A DNA stretch of 34,310 nt from an uncultured Parabacteroides sp. (GCA_900770835.1 CAAGLQ010000020.1:1-34310); one strand, 5' to 3'; shown: positions 8,483 through 17,657, counted from the first letter of the stretch. Notes: generated by a model not told the origin, from the letters alone. Program-made: numbers and translations.

Positions 8483-9757
8483 TTACTCAAAGGTAATGTC
8501 CCATAATCCGACAGCCCGCTCCAGCTCCACCAAGGCTACGCTGTAATTGAACAGGGTTTCGATATACTGTGCCTGCACCTCATCGTAGGTGCGTTGCGCA
8601 TCGAGCACCTCCAGCAGAGATACCTCGCCACGCTGATAGCTGTAGTTTTTCCCCTCCATCATTTCTGCTGTCTGGCGCAGCAGCCCATTATCATACTGCT
8701 CCACCTGTTTGCTGCAGAGCTCATAGCTCCAATAGGCCTGCACCACCTCCGTCTGTACCTGTAGGCGTGCCTCTTGATATTGTAACTCCGCTTGCTGTTC
8801 CCGGAACCGGGCCGCACGCACGCTTCCTTTGTTGAGATTGGAGAACTTCAAGGGAATAGCGATTCCTGCCGTTACGCCGGTGAATGGAGGAGCGGGTGCC
8901 TCCTCGTTGTACACCCTCGCATTACGACTGACGGCGAACGAAAGGTCCACATCGGTGTTACGCTCCCGAAGGGTCACCTTCAATGCCCTCGAGGCCACCT
9001 CCTTGTTGCGCAACGCCGCCACCAGATCGGCCCGCTCTTGCAACGCTTCATTCAATAGATCGGCCAACACAAAATGGCGGGCGGGCAGTTGTAATTCCCC
9101 CTCTGGCACAAAAAGTGTATCGGTACTGAATGTGCCCGTTATCAAACTGAGGTCGCTAAAAGAGCGGTAAAGCTCCGATTGCGCCTGTGCCAACTCGTTG
9201 CGAAGTACGCTCGCCTCCACTTGGCTCTGTGTGGCGTCCACCTCACGGATCTCGCCCAAACAAAAGCGGATACTATCACCCTCCGCCAGCTGACGCATAT
9301 GCTCATAGGCTCGTTGCTTCACTTGATAGAGCCGATGTTGCCGCAACGCCTCCAGATAGGTCACCGTGGCATCTGCTCTGAGCTGACGGAAATAGTCGGC
9401 CAGCAACGCCTCCGAGAGGGACTGCTCGCTCTTTGCCAACGCAATGTTTGCCCCTCGCTTGCCAAAGGTGAAGGTCTTGCTCAGCTCCACCTCCACCCCC
9501 TCTCCCATTTGGAGGGTATTGTTCTCATTATTGTAATAGGAAACCGACAAGTTCGGATCGTTGAAAACCTTCGCCGCCGTCACCTCCGCTTGCGCTGCCG
9601 GCACATTCAATTGCTCAGCCGCATAGCCCAAGTTGTCGCTAATCACCTTGGTCATATAACTGGCATAAGGCAACCTAACCGGGGTCTGCGCCAAGCTCAT
9701 ATTTACTGCCCAAAACAGTCCCAACAGGACACTGCTCCATTGTTTCTTGTTATTCAT
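8483..9757 (-). CDS. TolC-family outer-membrane channel of a metal efflux pump
   Basis: A 424-aa outer membrane factor with a signal peptide (MNNKKQWSSV to about residue 24, cut after Ala). The rest shows the duplicated coiled-coil hairpins of the TolC/CzcC/CusC family, for example LAQAQSELYRSFSDLSLITG and the repeat-like SLLEVLDAQRTYDEVQAQY near the end, a typical OEP signature. The protein would trimerise and form the exit duct for the RND pump encoded just upstream, 3 nt away. It is the last gene of the operon. The family is secure; the metal is not shown by this subunit. Confidence 0.9.
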   Translation of the reverse strand: MNNKKQWSSVLLGLFWAVNMSLAQTPVRLPYASYMTKVISDNLGYAAEQLNVPAAQAEVTAAKVFNDPNLSVSYYNNENNTLQMGEGVEVELSKTFTFGKRGANIALAKSEQSLSEALLADYFRQLRADATVTYLEALRQHRLYQVKQRAYEHMRQLAEGDSIRFCLGEIREVDATQSQVEASVLRNELAQAQSELYRSFSDLSLITGTFSTDTLFVPEGELQLPARHFVLADLLNEALQERADLVAALRNKEVASRALKVTLRERNTDVDLSFAVSRNARVYNEEAPAPPFTGVTAGIAIPLKFSNLNKGSVRAARFREQQAELQYQEARLQVQTEVVQAYWSYELCSKQVEQYDNGLLRQTAEMMEGKNYSYQRGEVSLLEVLDAQRTYDEVQAQYIETLFNYSVALVELERAVGLWDITFE

Positions 9758-9760
9758 ACC

Positions 9761-12700
9761 TCATTCCTCCTTCTCATTCTCCAAATCTGATTCATCCTTG
9801 CCCTCATAACGACGTTCAATCAAATAGTAAAGCGCAGGGAGCACGAAGAGCGTGATCACCGTGGCAAAAAGCAATCCATAGACAATCACCGTCGCCAACG
9901 GACGCTGCACATCAGAGCCGATACCAGTACTGATCGAGGCAGGCAACAGCCCCAAGACTGCCACGGTAGCGGTCATTAAGATGGGGCGAAAACGGTGACG
10001 CGTGCCCAAGACAACCGCCTCTTTCAACGCCTTGCCCTCCGCACGTAGGTTATTGATGTGCGAGAGCATGATCACGCCGTTTTGAATCGCCACGCCAATC
10101 AGGGCGATAAAGCCCACCGCCGAGGAGACATTGAGCGTCATGCCCCGTAGGTTAAGTGCCAGCATACCGCCGAACAGTGCCAACGGAACGACACTCATCA
10201 TCAACGCTGCCTGCCGGAACTTGCCGCAAGCCGCGAAGAGGAGCAGCAACATCACGCCTAAAACCAATGGCACTACCGCCCCCAAGCGGCTGTAAGCCCG
10301 ATGCTGATTCTCGAACTGCCCCGCCCATTTCAGGCGAGTGGCCTGATGGTCGTAGCTGATCTCCTTATCAATACGTTGGTTCGCCTGCTGCAGGAAAGCG
10401 GTCAGATCCACCCCACGCAGATTAACACGCACCGTCAGGTGACGTTTGTTCATCTCCCGGGAGATGGTGCTGGCTCCGGTCGTCATCTTCACCTCCGCGA
10501 CCTGCGAGAGCGGGATCTTTGCCCCAGCTCCGGTCGTGAGCAACAGGTTACCAATCTTCTCTGGTGAGTTGCGGCTCTCGTCGTTGAAGCGGCAGATCAC
10601 GTCGTAGCTCTTGCTGCCCACAAAGATCTGCGAGATGGAGGCACCACCGATCGCCAACTCAATCAGATCGGCCACGTCAGAGACATTCAGGCCATATTGT
10701 GCGATGCGATCACGGTCGGCGATGATCTGCAACTGCGGCAGCGGTGGCTCTTGATCGACTGCCACATCCACCGCACCGGGGATCTCCTTCAGGAGGTTCG
10801 CCAAGCGATCCGCCAGATGCCGACCCTCCACCACATCCTCACAATAGATCTTCAACGCCAAATCGCTATGTGCCCCAGCGATCTGATCCATCACCATGTC
10901 AATGATCGGCTGCGAGAAGCCCACGGTGTAGCCCGGCATCGTTGCCAACCGCTCCGCCATCTCCTCGATCAGATCCGCTTTCGACTTGCCAAACTTCCAA
11001 GTGCTATAGGGTTTCAACCCTACGCCGCATTCCACATGCGAGAGCGAGAAGGCCTCGGCCCCCTCATCGTCGCGCCCCACCTGCGTCATCACATAAGAGA
11101 CCTCCTCAAACTGGCCCAACGTCTCGCGCAGCTCCGCGCCCATCGCCTTCGACTTCTCGATCGAGATGCCCGGCGGCAGCTGCACCTGAATCCAGATAGA
11201 GCCTTCGTCCAACGGCGGAAGGAAATCCTTGCCCACCGTATAGCTGAGCACGCCGGCACCAATCAAAATCAACACCAATGGGGCGATCACCTGCTTGGGG
11301 CGCTCCATGATCCGCTCGATCTCCCGATGGTAGAGCGCCGCAAGCCGCTCCAACCAGCGGTTATGAAAACTTTTCTGCGGCTTGCGATAGGCCATGAAGG
11401 CCAGGCCGGGAATCAGCAGCAACGCCACGCTCAATGCGCTCACCAAGGCATAACCTACAGTATAGGCCATCGGCGTGAAGAGCTTGCGCTCGATATGCTC
11501 GAAAGCGAACAGCGGCAGGTAGGCGGTAATGATAATTAAGGTAGAGAAGAAGATCGGACGAGCCACCTCGGTTGCCCGCTTCAGGATCGACTCCTCTTGC
11601 AACTGCTCTTGCGGATGCCGCTCCCGCTTCTTCAAGATGGTCTCCATCATCACGATCGAGCCATCCACCAAGATGCCAAAGTCGATCGCCCCCAGTGAGA
11701 GCAGGTTGGCAGGAATATCGGTCAAGTGCATCAAGATAAAGGCGATCAGCAGCGAGAGCGGGATCGTGATCGCCACCAACAGCGCACCTCGCCAACTCCC
11801 CAAGAAGAGAATTAAGACCAGCACCACCAAGACCATCCCCTCGATGAGCGTGTGCGAGACAGTGTGCAGGGTGGTGTTCACCAATTCCGTCCGGTCCATG
11901 AAGGGATGGATGCGGGTACCTTCCGGCAGGATCTCGCGGTTTAACTCCTCCACAGCAGCATGAACGCCCTCCAACACCTGCGAGGGATTCTCGCCACGCA
12001 GCATCTGCACGATCCCCTCCACGCCGTCGGAGTAGTCGCGCTCCGCGTCGGTGAAACCTAACACGCCCTTCCGCTCCAAGGTACCATATTTTAAGGTACC
12101 TAGATCATTCAGATAGACCGGCACACCCCCTACCGTCTTGATCACGATGTGCCCCAAATCCTCCAAATCCTTCACCAAGCCAATGCCGCGGATCACGTAG
12201 GAAAGGTCGCCCCGGCTCAACATACTACCACCGGCGTTCACGTTGTTCTTCTCGATCTTCTCCGCAATATCCGCCAAGGTCACGTCATATTGCTCCATCT
12301 TGTAGGGATCCACCTCGATCTGGTATTGGGTGGTGATGCCGCCATAGTTGCTCACGTCCGCCACACCCGTCACCTGCTTCAGCCGCGGGATGATCACCCA
12401 TTTATGCAGGTCGGTCATCTCGCGCAGGTTCAACCGGTCGCTCTCCACAATGTAGCGGAAGATCTCGCCCGTCGGCGAGGTCAAGGGGTTCAATCCCGGC
12501 ACCGCGTTATAAGGCAGCTCCACATCCACCAACCGCTCCTGCACCCGTTGGCGAGCCCAATAATCCTCAATGCCATCGTCAAAGACCAGCACCACCGTCG
12601 ATAGGCCGAAGGTGTTCTTGCTACGCATCACGCTCAGTCCAGGCAAACCATTCATGGCTCGCTCGATAGGAATACTGATCTGCTGCTCAATCTCCTCCGC

Positions 12701-12868
12701 CGCCAAACCGGGCACCTGCGTCACCACTTGCACCGTGGTATCGGAAATATCGGGATAGGCATCAATTGCCAACCGTGTCCAGGCGTAATAGCCCACAACG
12801 GCCAAAAACAGAAACAGGACGAACATCAGCCCTCGCCGATGAATCGCCGTATAAATCACTCGTTTCAT
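9761..12868 (-). CDS. CusA/CzcA-family heavy-metal RND efflux pump
   Basis: A 1035-aa inner-membrane proton/metal antiporter with the RND layout: helix 1 at about 13-30, a large periplasmic loop, helices at about 335-500, a second loop, and helices at about 865-1018. DFGILVDGS (396-404) carries Asp396 and Asp402, with Glu409 seven residues on; the spacing equals the proton-relay Asp402, Asp408 and Glu415 of CzcA. The Met residues that relay Cu+ in CusA were not seen in the second loop (LPPGISIEK and GRDDEGAEAF regions), which favours a divalent metal such as Zn, Co, Cd or Ni over copper. It lies 12 nt after the adaptor gene. Confidence 0.92.
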   Translation of the reverse strand: MKRVIYTAIHRRGLMFVLFLFLAVVGYYAWTRLAIDAYPDISDTTVQVVTQVPGLAAEEIEQQISIPIERAMNGLPGLSVMRSKNTFGLSTVVLVFDDGIEDYWARQRVQERLVDVELPYNAVPGLNPLTSPTGEIFRYIVESDRLNLREMTDLHKWVIIPRLKQVTGVADVSNYGGITTQYQIEVDPYKMEQYDVTLADIAEKIEKNNVNAGGSMLSRGDLSYVIRGIGLVKDLEDLGHIVIKTVGGVPVYLNDLGTLKYGTLERKGVLGFTDAERDYSDGVEGIVQMLRGENPSQVLEGVHAAVEELNREILPEGTRIHPFMDRTELVNTTLHTVSHTLIEGMVLVVLVLILFLGSWRGALLVAITIPLSLLIAFILMHLTDIPANLLSLGAIDFGILVDGSIVMMETILKKRERHPQEQLQEESILKRATEVARPIFFSTLIIITAYLPLFAFEHIERKLFTPMAYTVGYALVSALSVALLLIPGLAFMAYRKPQKSFHNRWLERLAALYHREIERIMERPKQVIAPLVLILIGAGVLSYTVGKDFLPPLDEGSIWIQVQLPPGISIEKSKAMGAELRETLGQFEEVSYVMTQVGRDDEGAEAFSLSHVECGVGLKPYSTWKFGKSKADLIEEMAERLATMPGYTVGFSQPIIDMVMDQIAGAHSDLALKIYCEDVVEGRHLADRLANLLKEIPGAVDVAVDQEPPLPQLQIIADRDRIAQYGLNVSDVADLIELAIGGASISQIFVGSKSYDVICRFNDESRNSPEKIGNLLLTTGAGAKIPLSQVAEVKMTTGASTISREMNKRHLTVRVNLRGVDLTAFLQQANQRIDKEISYDHQATRLKWAGQFENQHRAYSRLGAVVPLVLGVMLLLLFAACGKFRQAALMMSVVPLALFGGMLALNLRGMTLNVSSAVGFIALIGVAIQNGVIMLSHINNLRAEGKALKEAVVLGTRHRFRPILMTATVAVLGLLPASISTGIGSDVQRPLATVIVYGLLFATVITLFVLPALYYLIERRYEGKDESDLENEKEE

Positions 12869-12880
12869 GGCAACTCCCTC

Positions 12881-13990
12881 CTATCTGGCATCCAATAAAT
12901 AGAAAGCGCCCTTCACGACGATCCGCTCGCCCTCTTGCAGGCCACTCAGCACGACGGTCTTTCCATCCTCGCTCTGCCCCGCCTCGATCGGCTGCTTGCG
13001 GAAAACGCGCTCCGCCTCCTCCACCAAGACATACATCGCCTCCTCCTCTTGCAGGATCGCCGTGGTGGGGATACGGATCAAAGAGGCCTCCTTGTCGCTC
13101 AGCTTCACCATGCCATACATCTCCGGCTTCATCAGTCGCTCCCGGTTGTCGCACTCAATCAAGATCTCTACCGATCGGGTGTCGGGATCCAGCAACTCGC
13201 TGATGTGATAGATCTGCCCCGTCAACTTCCGGTCGGGCAACGCCACCAGCTGAATCTCCACCTCCTCCAGTGCCTGCACCAAAGGCAAGTCTTTTTCCTT
13301 GACATGGGCCACCACCCAGACCTTCTCCAAATCGGCCACGATCATCACCGGATCGGCATCCTCCTTCAGATATTGACCCATCACCAGGTTGCTCTTGACC
13401 ACCTCACCCCCGATCGGCGCACGCACGATCAAGGGTTGCCCCGGCACATATTGCTCAGGGTCGATCTGAAAAACCTCCAAGGCCGCCTTAGCCTGCATAA
13501 ACTCCTGTTGCTGCACGGCATAGTTCGCCTCAGCCTCCTCTACTACTTTTTGTACACCTACCCGATTCTGCATCAGGTCGCGCTCACGGCTCAGGTTCTT
13601 CTCGGCCAAGGCCAACTCCTCCTTCGCCTGGCTGTATGCCTTCCCCGCCTCAAACAGGGCGGGCGCGCTGATCTCGAAGAGTGGACTACCGGGTGCCACC
13701 TTCTGCCCCAACCGTACGAACGCACGCATCACACGCCCCTCCACCGGTGAAGCCACCTCCGCATAACGGGAGGGTATCGCACGTACCACGCCGGAGGTGG
13801 TGAACTCCATGCGATATAATTCTTTACTAACGGGGGCAGTCTCCAACTTTGCCAAGACGGGCGATTCCGCTCCCACATGGATCATACGATCCTGGAGGAT
13901 GACCTGCTTCGAGGCATCCTCTTCTTTCCTCTGGCCACTACATGCACAGAGAGCCGTTGCTAAAAGCAACAGCCAATTCAAATGTTTCAT
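12881..13990 (-). CDS. CusB/CzcB-type efflux adaptor lipoprotein
   Basis: A 369-aa membrane-fusion protein that bridges the RND pump and the outer-membrane channel. The signal peptide ends in a lipobox, LCAC, with Cys17 as the probable lipid anchor. The biotinyl-lipoyl-like halves flank a helical hairpin: VRLGQKVAPGSPLFEI (93-108), then the coiled coil to about 170, then RAPIGGEVVKSNLVMGQYL (190-208). The C-terminal beta-barrel domain ends with GLQEGERIVVKGAFYLLDAR. No N-terminal Cys/His metal-binding extension is present. It is the second gene of the operon, 46 nt after the His-rich gene. Confidence 0.9.
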   Translation of the reverse strand: MKHLNWLLLLATALCACSGQRKEEDASKQVILQDRMIHVGAESPVLAKLETAPVSKELYRMEFTTSGVVRAIPSRYAEVASPVEGRVMRAFVRLGQKVAPGSPLFEISAPALFEAGKAYSQAKEELALAEKNLSRERDLMQNRVGVQKVVEEAEANYAVQQQEFMQAKAALEVFQIDPEQYVPGQPLIVRAPIGGEVVKSNLVMGQYLKEDADPVMIVADLEKVWVVAHVKEKDLPLVQALEEVEIQLVALPDRKLTGQIYHISELLDPDTRSVEILIECDNRERLMKPEMYGMVKLSDKEASLIRIPTTAILQEEEAMYVLVEEAERVFRKQPIEAGQSEDGKTVVLSGLQEGERIVVKGAFYLLDAR

Positions 13991-14036
13991 TTAAGAGTAA
14001 CTTATTGTTTGTCCGTACTATATCATCTCTCTCTGT

Positions 14037-14396
14037 CTAAAAAGAAACGACCGGGCAGGGAGGCCCACGGGAGACAGCTCGCCGGGAAAGATGCCAAAGC
14101 GGCCTTTCCAGGCATACGGAAAACAATACAAGCAGCAATACCCACGCAGCCGTGAAAAGCGGCATCGAAAAGGCCTCCAGCGTAAAATGATTCAACAGGG
14201 CGATGGTCTCAAACGCCGCAAAGCTGTGCTCATGGCCGGGTAACCCGTCCGCATTAGGCCAATAGGGATGTGAGTGGGTAATCAGATGGGAATGATAGAA
14301 ATGGGTGTGCGTAAAGGCAGTGCCGCCTATGTAGTAACTCACGAAGAGAGCTACCAACAGTGGCTTCAGCCATTTTATGCTACGCAAAATGCTCAT
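14037..14396 (-). CDS. Small His-rich membrane protein heading the metal efflux operon
   Basis: A 119-aa protein if it starts at the ATG at 14396, which puts a membrane helix (about 11-28) right after a short basic start; an upstream in-frame ATG at 14441 overlaps the promoter box and is less likely. Between helix 1 and a second helix (about 79-97) lies a loop with eight histidines in residues 30-57 (THTHFYHSHLITHSHP and GHEHS). By the positive-inside pattern this loop faces the periplasm. A role as a metal sensor, chaperone or filter for the pump is an inference from composition and position. I do not know a named family for it. Confidence 0.72.
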   Translation of the reverse strand: MSILRSIKWLKPLLVALFVSYYIGGTAFTHTHFYHSHLITHSHPYWPNADGLPGHEHSFAAFETIALLNHFTLEAFSMPLFTAAWVLLLVLFSVCLERPLWHLSRRAVSRGPPCPVVSF

Positions 14397-14416
14397 TTTT
14401 TCTATCAACAACGGCG

Positions 14417-14424
14417 CAAATGTA
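14417..14424 (-). promoter_or_regulatory. -7 box of the metal efflux operon
   Basis: On the minus strand TACATTTG matches TAnnTTTG exactly and lies about 20 bases before the start of the His-rich gene. The expected -33 position holds TTCG rather than TTTG. No clear metalloregulator palindrome was found here. Confidence 0.5.
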
Positions 14425-14495
14425 CAAAAAGAATGAAACAAAAAGCGAAGATTGTCTGCTCAATTGCAAAAAAACTCCAGCGAGCTTAGTTCTTT

Positions 14496-14519
14496 TGCGT
14501 GCGGTTTGCACTATATTCG
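14496..14519 (+). promoter_or_regulatory. Promoter of the M28 peptidase gene
   Basis: TATATTCG (14512-14519) is one base off TAnnTTTG. It is directly preceded by TGCGTGCGGTTTGCAC (14496-14511), an element that recurs almost unchanged before the -7 box at 17733-17740. The start codon at 14545 lies 25 bases downstream. Confidence 0.55.
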
Positions 14520-14544
14520 CGTCGGAAATTTAACAAATTGCTGT

Positions 14545-16086
14545 ATGAAGAAATTAGTACTTACCTGTGCGGCATTGGCCTGTATGGTCCTCTCTCCTGT
14601 CTGGGCACAGGATGCCGCCACGAAGAAAATCATCGAGATCGGGCAGACCGATAACCAGGTGATGCATCAATTGGACATCCTCACGAATCGCTTCGGCGGT
14701 CGCCTGATCGGATCGGACGCCTACGAAAACGCAGCGGAGTGGATGCTCCGAGAGTTTAAGCGCTGGGGCATCGAGGCGCACCTAGAAGAGGCGGGCGAGG
14801 TGCCCGTGGGCTTCAACCGCGGCCCTTGGTTCGGACGGATGCTGGGCGAGAATGGCATGACGCTTCACTTCGCTACCCCCTCCTACACCTCCGGCACGAA
14901 GGGTGTGCAGAAGGGACACGTGGTGATGGAGCCACGCTCTGACGAGGAATTCAAGCGCATCAAGAACACGCTGAAAGGAGCCTGGGTGCTGATCTCGGGC
15001 AAGAACACGGGCTGGCCGATCGACCGCTCAGCGGCTGGCGACTCCATCCGTGCGGAGATTAAAAAAGAGAATGCTGAAATCGCCAAGAAAAATCAAGAGT
15101 TGCGCCGCCGCAACTACATGAACGGCGAAAAGAACGAGATGCAGCCTTACAAGGAGTTCCCGGGATTGTATTACAAGGAGATGGTTGAGGCGGGTGCCTT
15201 AGGTTTCATCCAGTCATCGGCAGTGCCCATCCGTGCACTCTACGACCGCAAGATGATGAACGACCCGAAGACCAACTTCGACAACCTACCTGAGGTACCC
15301 GATATCAAGCTCGACGAGCATCAGTTTGACATCATCAAACAGATGGTGGCAGAGCGCCGCACCTTCGAGCTGGAGTTTGACATCCGCAACCATTTCAAAC
15401 TGGGTCCGATCAAATATCACAATGTGGTAGCGACCATCAAGGGCAGCAAATACCCGGATGAGTGCGTGATCGTCAGCGGTCACTTGGATGCGTATGACGT
15501 AGCGACCGGAGGTATCGACTGTGGTACAGGTATTGGCCCGATGATGGAGGCAGCGCGTATGATCGCTCTTTCCGGTGCGAAACCCAAACGTTCAATTGTC
15601 TTCATCGCTTTCGCTGGTGAGGAGTTCGGTTTGCTCGGCGCACAGGCTTGGGTGAAGGCACACAAAGACAGACTGCCGAAAATCGCCAACATGTTCAACC
15701 GCGACGGTGGTCCGGAGCCTCCCGTAGGTATCTCTGTGCCGCAGGCAATGTATGACGATTTCATGAAGATCACGGCGCCGATCAAACAAATCCGTCCCGA
15801 TTATCCGTTTGAGGTGAAGGTGGCTGAGCCTCGTGAAAAACCGACCAAGATGGGTGGCACCGATGCCTCTGTCTTCGCAATGGAGGGTGTGCCCACGATC
15901 GGCTTCACTACGGAGGATTTCAAGGGCTATAACTTCGAATACCAGGAAATCTGGCACACGGAGCGTGACCTCTATACCAAGAACATTCCCGAATATCAAG
16001 AGCAAACGGCTACCGCCACGGCCATCATCGCCCTCGGCGTAGCCAACTTGGAGAAGCAGCTCTCTCGGGAGGGACTCTATAAATAA
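14545..16086 (+). CDS. Exported M28-family zinc aminopeptidase
   Basis: A 513-aa secreted peptidase. The start at 14545 is chosen because it begins a clean signal peptide (MKKLVLTCAA, ending AQD); an in-frame ATG at 14452 would start upstream of the promoter. Residues about 115-285 hold a protease-associated (PA) type insert. The two-zinc M28 site is complete: His313 in GHLDAYD, Asp325 in DCGTG, catalytic and metal Glu359-Glu360 in AGEEFGLLGA, Asp387 in NRDGG, His471 in WHTERDLY. The bridging motif reads DCGTG where D(D/N)G(S/T)G is common, a mild variant. It likely trims peptides in the periplasm for uptake. Confidence 0.9.
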   Translation: MKKLVLTCAALACMVLSPVWAQDAATKKIIEIGQTDNQVMHQLDILTNRFGGRLIGSDAYENAAEWMLREFKRWGIEAHLEEAGEVPVGFNRGPWFGRMLGENGMTLHFATPSYTSGTKGVQKGHVVMEPRSDEEFKRIKNTLKGAWVLISGKNTGWPIDRSAAGDSIRAEIKKENAEIAKKNQELRRRNYMNGEKNEMQPYKEFPGLYYKEMVEAGALGFIQSSAVPIRALYDRKMMNDPKTNFDNLPEVPDIKLDEHQFDIIKQMVAERRTFELEFDIRNHFKLGPIKYHNVVATIKGSKYPDECVIVSGHLDAYDVATGGIDCGTGIGPMMEAARMIALSGAKPKRSIVFIAFAGEEFGLLGAQAWVKAHKDRLPKIANMFNRDGGPEPPVGISVPQAMYDDFMKITAPIKQIRPDYPFEVKVAEPREKPTKMGGTDASVFAMEGVPTIGFTTEDFKGYNFEYQEIWHTERDLYTKNIPEYQEQTATATAIIALGVANLEKQLSREGLYK

Positions 16087-16178
16087 TGCTCAGAGAGATA
16101 TAAGAAAACAGCGTAAGAGTATGCGTATTTGACCAATTTATGCGCTGAAATGCCCTTTATTGACGGTTATTTTGACCG

Positions 16179-16186
16179 TACTTTCG
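16179..16186 (+). promoter_or_regulatory. -7 box upstream of the phosphoesterase gene
   Basis: TACTTTCG is one base off TAnnTTTG, 29 bases before the start codon. TTTA lies 19 bases upstream (one base off -33 TTTG). TTGAC is repeated (16160-16164 and 16172-16176) between the two boxes. Confidence 0.4.
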
Positions 16187-16215
16187 CGACTTAATCACGA
16201 AAAAGGCACTATCGC

Positions 16216-17019
16216 ATGGAAAAATACGCCATACTTTTACTTCTCGGCTGGCTGTTGGCCGGCTGCGACCTCATCGATTATCATCCTTATGACGGGCGGA
16301 TCAACGGCGACTTGCCCAAACAGATCAACGCTGCGCAGATCGCCCGCATCGAGTCCGCTTGCCAAGGGAAAGACACGCTGCGTTTTCTCTTCATCGGTGA
16401 CACGCAACGGGCTTACGACGAGACGGAGGCCTTCGTGAAACAGGCCAACGGGCGCGATGACATTGACTTCGTGATACATGGCGGAGACTACACCGAGTTC
16501 GGAATGACCAAAGAGTTCGAGTGGGCGGTAGAGCGGCTGAACCAACTTTGCGTACCCTACGTCGGCCTGATCGGCAACCACGATATCCTCGGCAATGGCG
16601 ACGAGGTTTTCGCCGAGCTGTTCGGCAAGGAGAACTTCTCTTTCCAAGCTGCCGATGTCCGCTTCATCTGCCTCAACACAAACGCCATCGAGTATGACTA
16701 CTCTCATCCCGTGCCCGACTTCGGTTTCCTCTCGGAACAGATCGCCCGAGCTGACTCCACACAGCGCACGCTTTTTGTCATGCACGCCCCGCCCGGCAAT
16801 GAGCAGTTCGACAACAACGTGGCGGAGCCGTTCGAATATTACCTCCGGCGCTTCCCCTCGCCCCTCTGCTGCCTGCATGCCCATACCCACGCCTTCTCCG
16901 TAGAGGAACCTTTCGGCGATGGCCTCCTCTATTATGGCTGCCCCAACATTGCCAAGCGCAGCTATCTGTTGTTTACAATCACACCCGACGGTTACAGCTA
17001 TGAGAAAGTGGATTTTTAG
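16216..17019 (+). CDS. Metallophosphoesterase lipoprotein
   Basis: A 267-aa calcineurin-like phosphoesterase with a lipoprotein signal (LLAGC, Cys17), so it is anchored outside the cytoplasm. The metal motifs are in order: GDTQ (61-64), GGDYTEFG (89-96), GNHD (120-123), His190 in VMHAPPG, and HAHTH (221-225). The first motif normally reads D-x-H; here Gln64 replaces the His, so one metal site may be altered. The substrate is unknown; relatives act on phosphodiesters, nucleotides or lipid headgroups. It overlaps the next gene by 20 nt, suggesting joint production. Confidence 0.85.
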   Translation: MEKYAILLLLGWLLAGCDLIDYHPYDGRINGDLPKQINAAQIARIESACQGKDTLRFLFIGDTQRAYDETEAFVKQANGRDDIDFVIHGGDYTEFGMTKEFEWAVERLNQLCVPYVGLIGNHDILGNGDEVFAELFGKENFSFQAADVRFICLNTNAIEYDYSHPVPDFGFLSEQIARADSTQRTLFVMHAPPGNEQFDNNVAEPFEYYLRRFPSPLCCLHAHTHAFSVEEPFGDGLLYYGCPNIAKRSYLLFTITPDGYSYEKVDF

Positions 17020-17623
17020 CCTTTGCGCCAGCCTCTTCATCCACCTTGCTCCAGCGCAGGAGATGGTCCGATACGACCGGCACGTCCAACGCTATCAATC
17101 CGCCTGGGCGAAGCTGACCCCACGTTATGCCAAGCTGCAATACGCTGGCTCGATGGGCCTGCTATCGGTTGGCACGGGATGGGATTACTACCGCAACCAC
17201 TGGGAGACCGACCTGCTGCTCGGCTTTGTTCCGAAGCAGGGTGAACGCCATGCCCATGCCACCTTCACCGTGAAACAGAACTATTATCCCTGGCAAGTGC
17301 CACTCAACGACCGGCTCTCTTTCGAGCCGCTCAGCTGCGGCATCTACATCAACACCCTATTGGATGGCGATTTCTGGCGCAAACAGCCGGATAAATATCC
17401 TGATGGCTACTACTGGTTCTCCACCCGCATCCGCTTTCATGCGTTTCTTGGCGAGCGTATCACACTGAAACTGAGCTCCGAGAAAAGCTGGCATCGCTCC
17501 ATCAGCCTCTTCTATGAACTAAGCACGTGCGACCTCTACCTGATCAACGCTATCGGCAACAGCGCCCTTCGTCCGCGCGATTATCTCAGCCTTTCTTTCG
17601 GGCTGAAACTTCAAGTCCTATAA
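17000..17623 (+). CDS. Probable outer-membrane protein of unknown function
   Basis: A 207-aa exported protein. The start at 17000 is preferred over an upstream in-frame one at 16919 because it begins a signal peptide (MRKWIFSLCA, ending APAQ). The body alternates polar and aromatic residues and is rich in Trp and Tyr with repeated short strands (GTGWDYYRNHWETDLLLGF, YWFSTRIRFHAFLGERITLKL), ending in LSLSFGLKLQVL, a beta-barrel pattern. I do not recognise a family. It overlaps the phosphoesterase gene by 20 nt, so the two may work on the same surface substrate. Confidence 0.75.
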   Translation: MRKWIFSLCASLFIHLAPAQEMVRYDRHVQRYQSAWAKLTPRYAKLQYAGSMGLLSVGTGWDYYRNHWETDLLLGFVPKQGERHAHATFTVKQNYYPWQVPLNDRLSFEPLSCGIYINTLLDGDFWRKQPDKYPDGYYWFSTRIRFHAFLGERITLKLSSEKSWHRSISLFYELSTCDLYLINAIGNSALRPRDYLSLSFGLKLQVL

Positions 17624-17633
17624 TATGAAATAG

Positions 17634-17657
17634 TGCGTTCGGCTTGCACGCTCCTTG
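17634..17657 (+). repeat. Decayed copy of the 17717-17740 promoter element
   Basis: TGCGTTCGGCTTGCAC (17634-17649) differs by one base from the element at 17717-17732. The next eight bases, GCTCCTTG, still match 5 of 8 of the TATCTTTG box found there. The two copies lie 83 bp apart, which looks like a tandem duplication of a promoter with one copy losing function. Confidence 0.5.

Noticed and set aside
10697..11539. 280-codon open frame antisense to the efflux pump gene
   Set aside because: The composition (very His, Arg, Leu and Gln rich) is that of a reverse reading of a GC-rich gene, and the opposite strand encodes a clear CusA-type pump.
12935..13750. 271-codon open frame antisense to the CusB-like adaptor
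   Set aside because: Same reverse-reading composition; no start context, promoter or recognisable motif.
16237..17040. 267-codon minus-strand frame opposite the phosphoesterase
   Set aside because: The + strand shows all calcineurin-like motifs and a lipobox; the minus frame has none.
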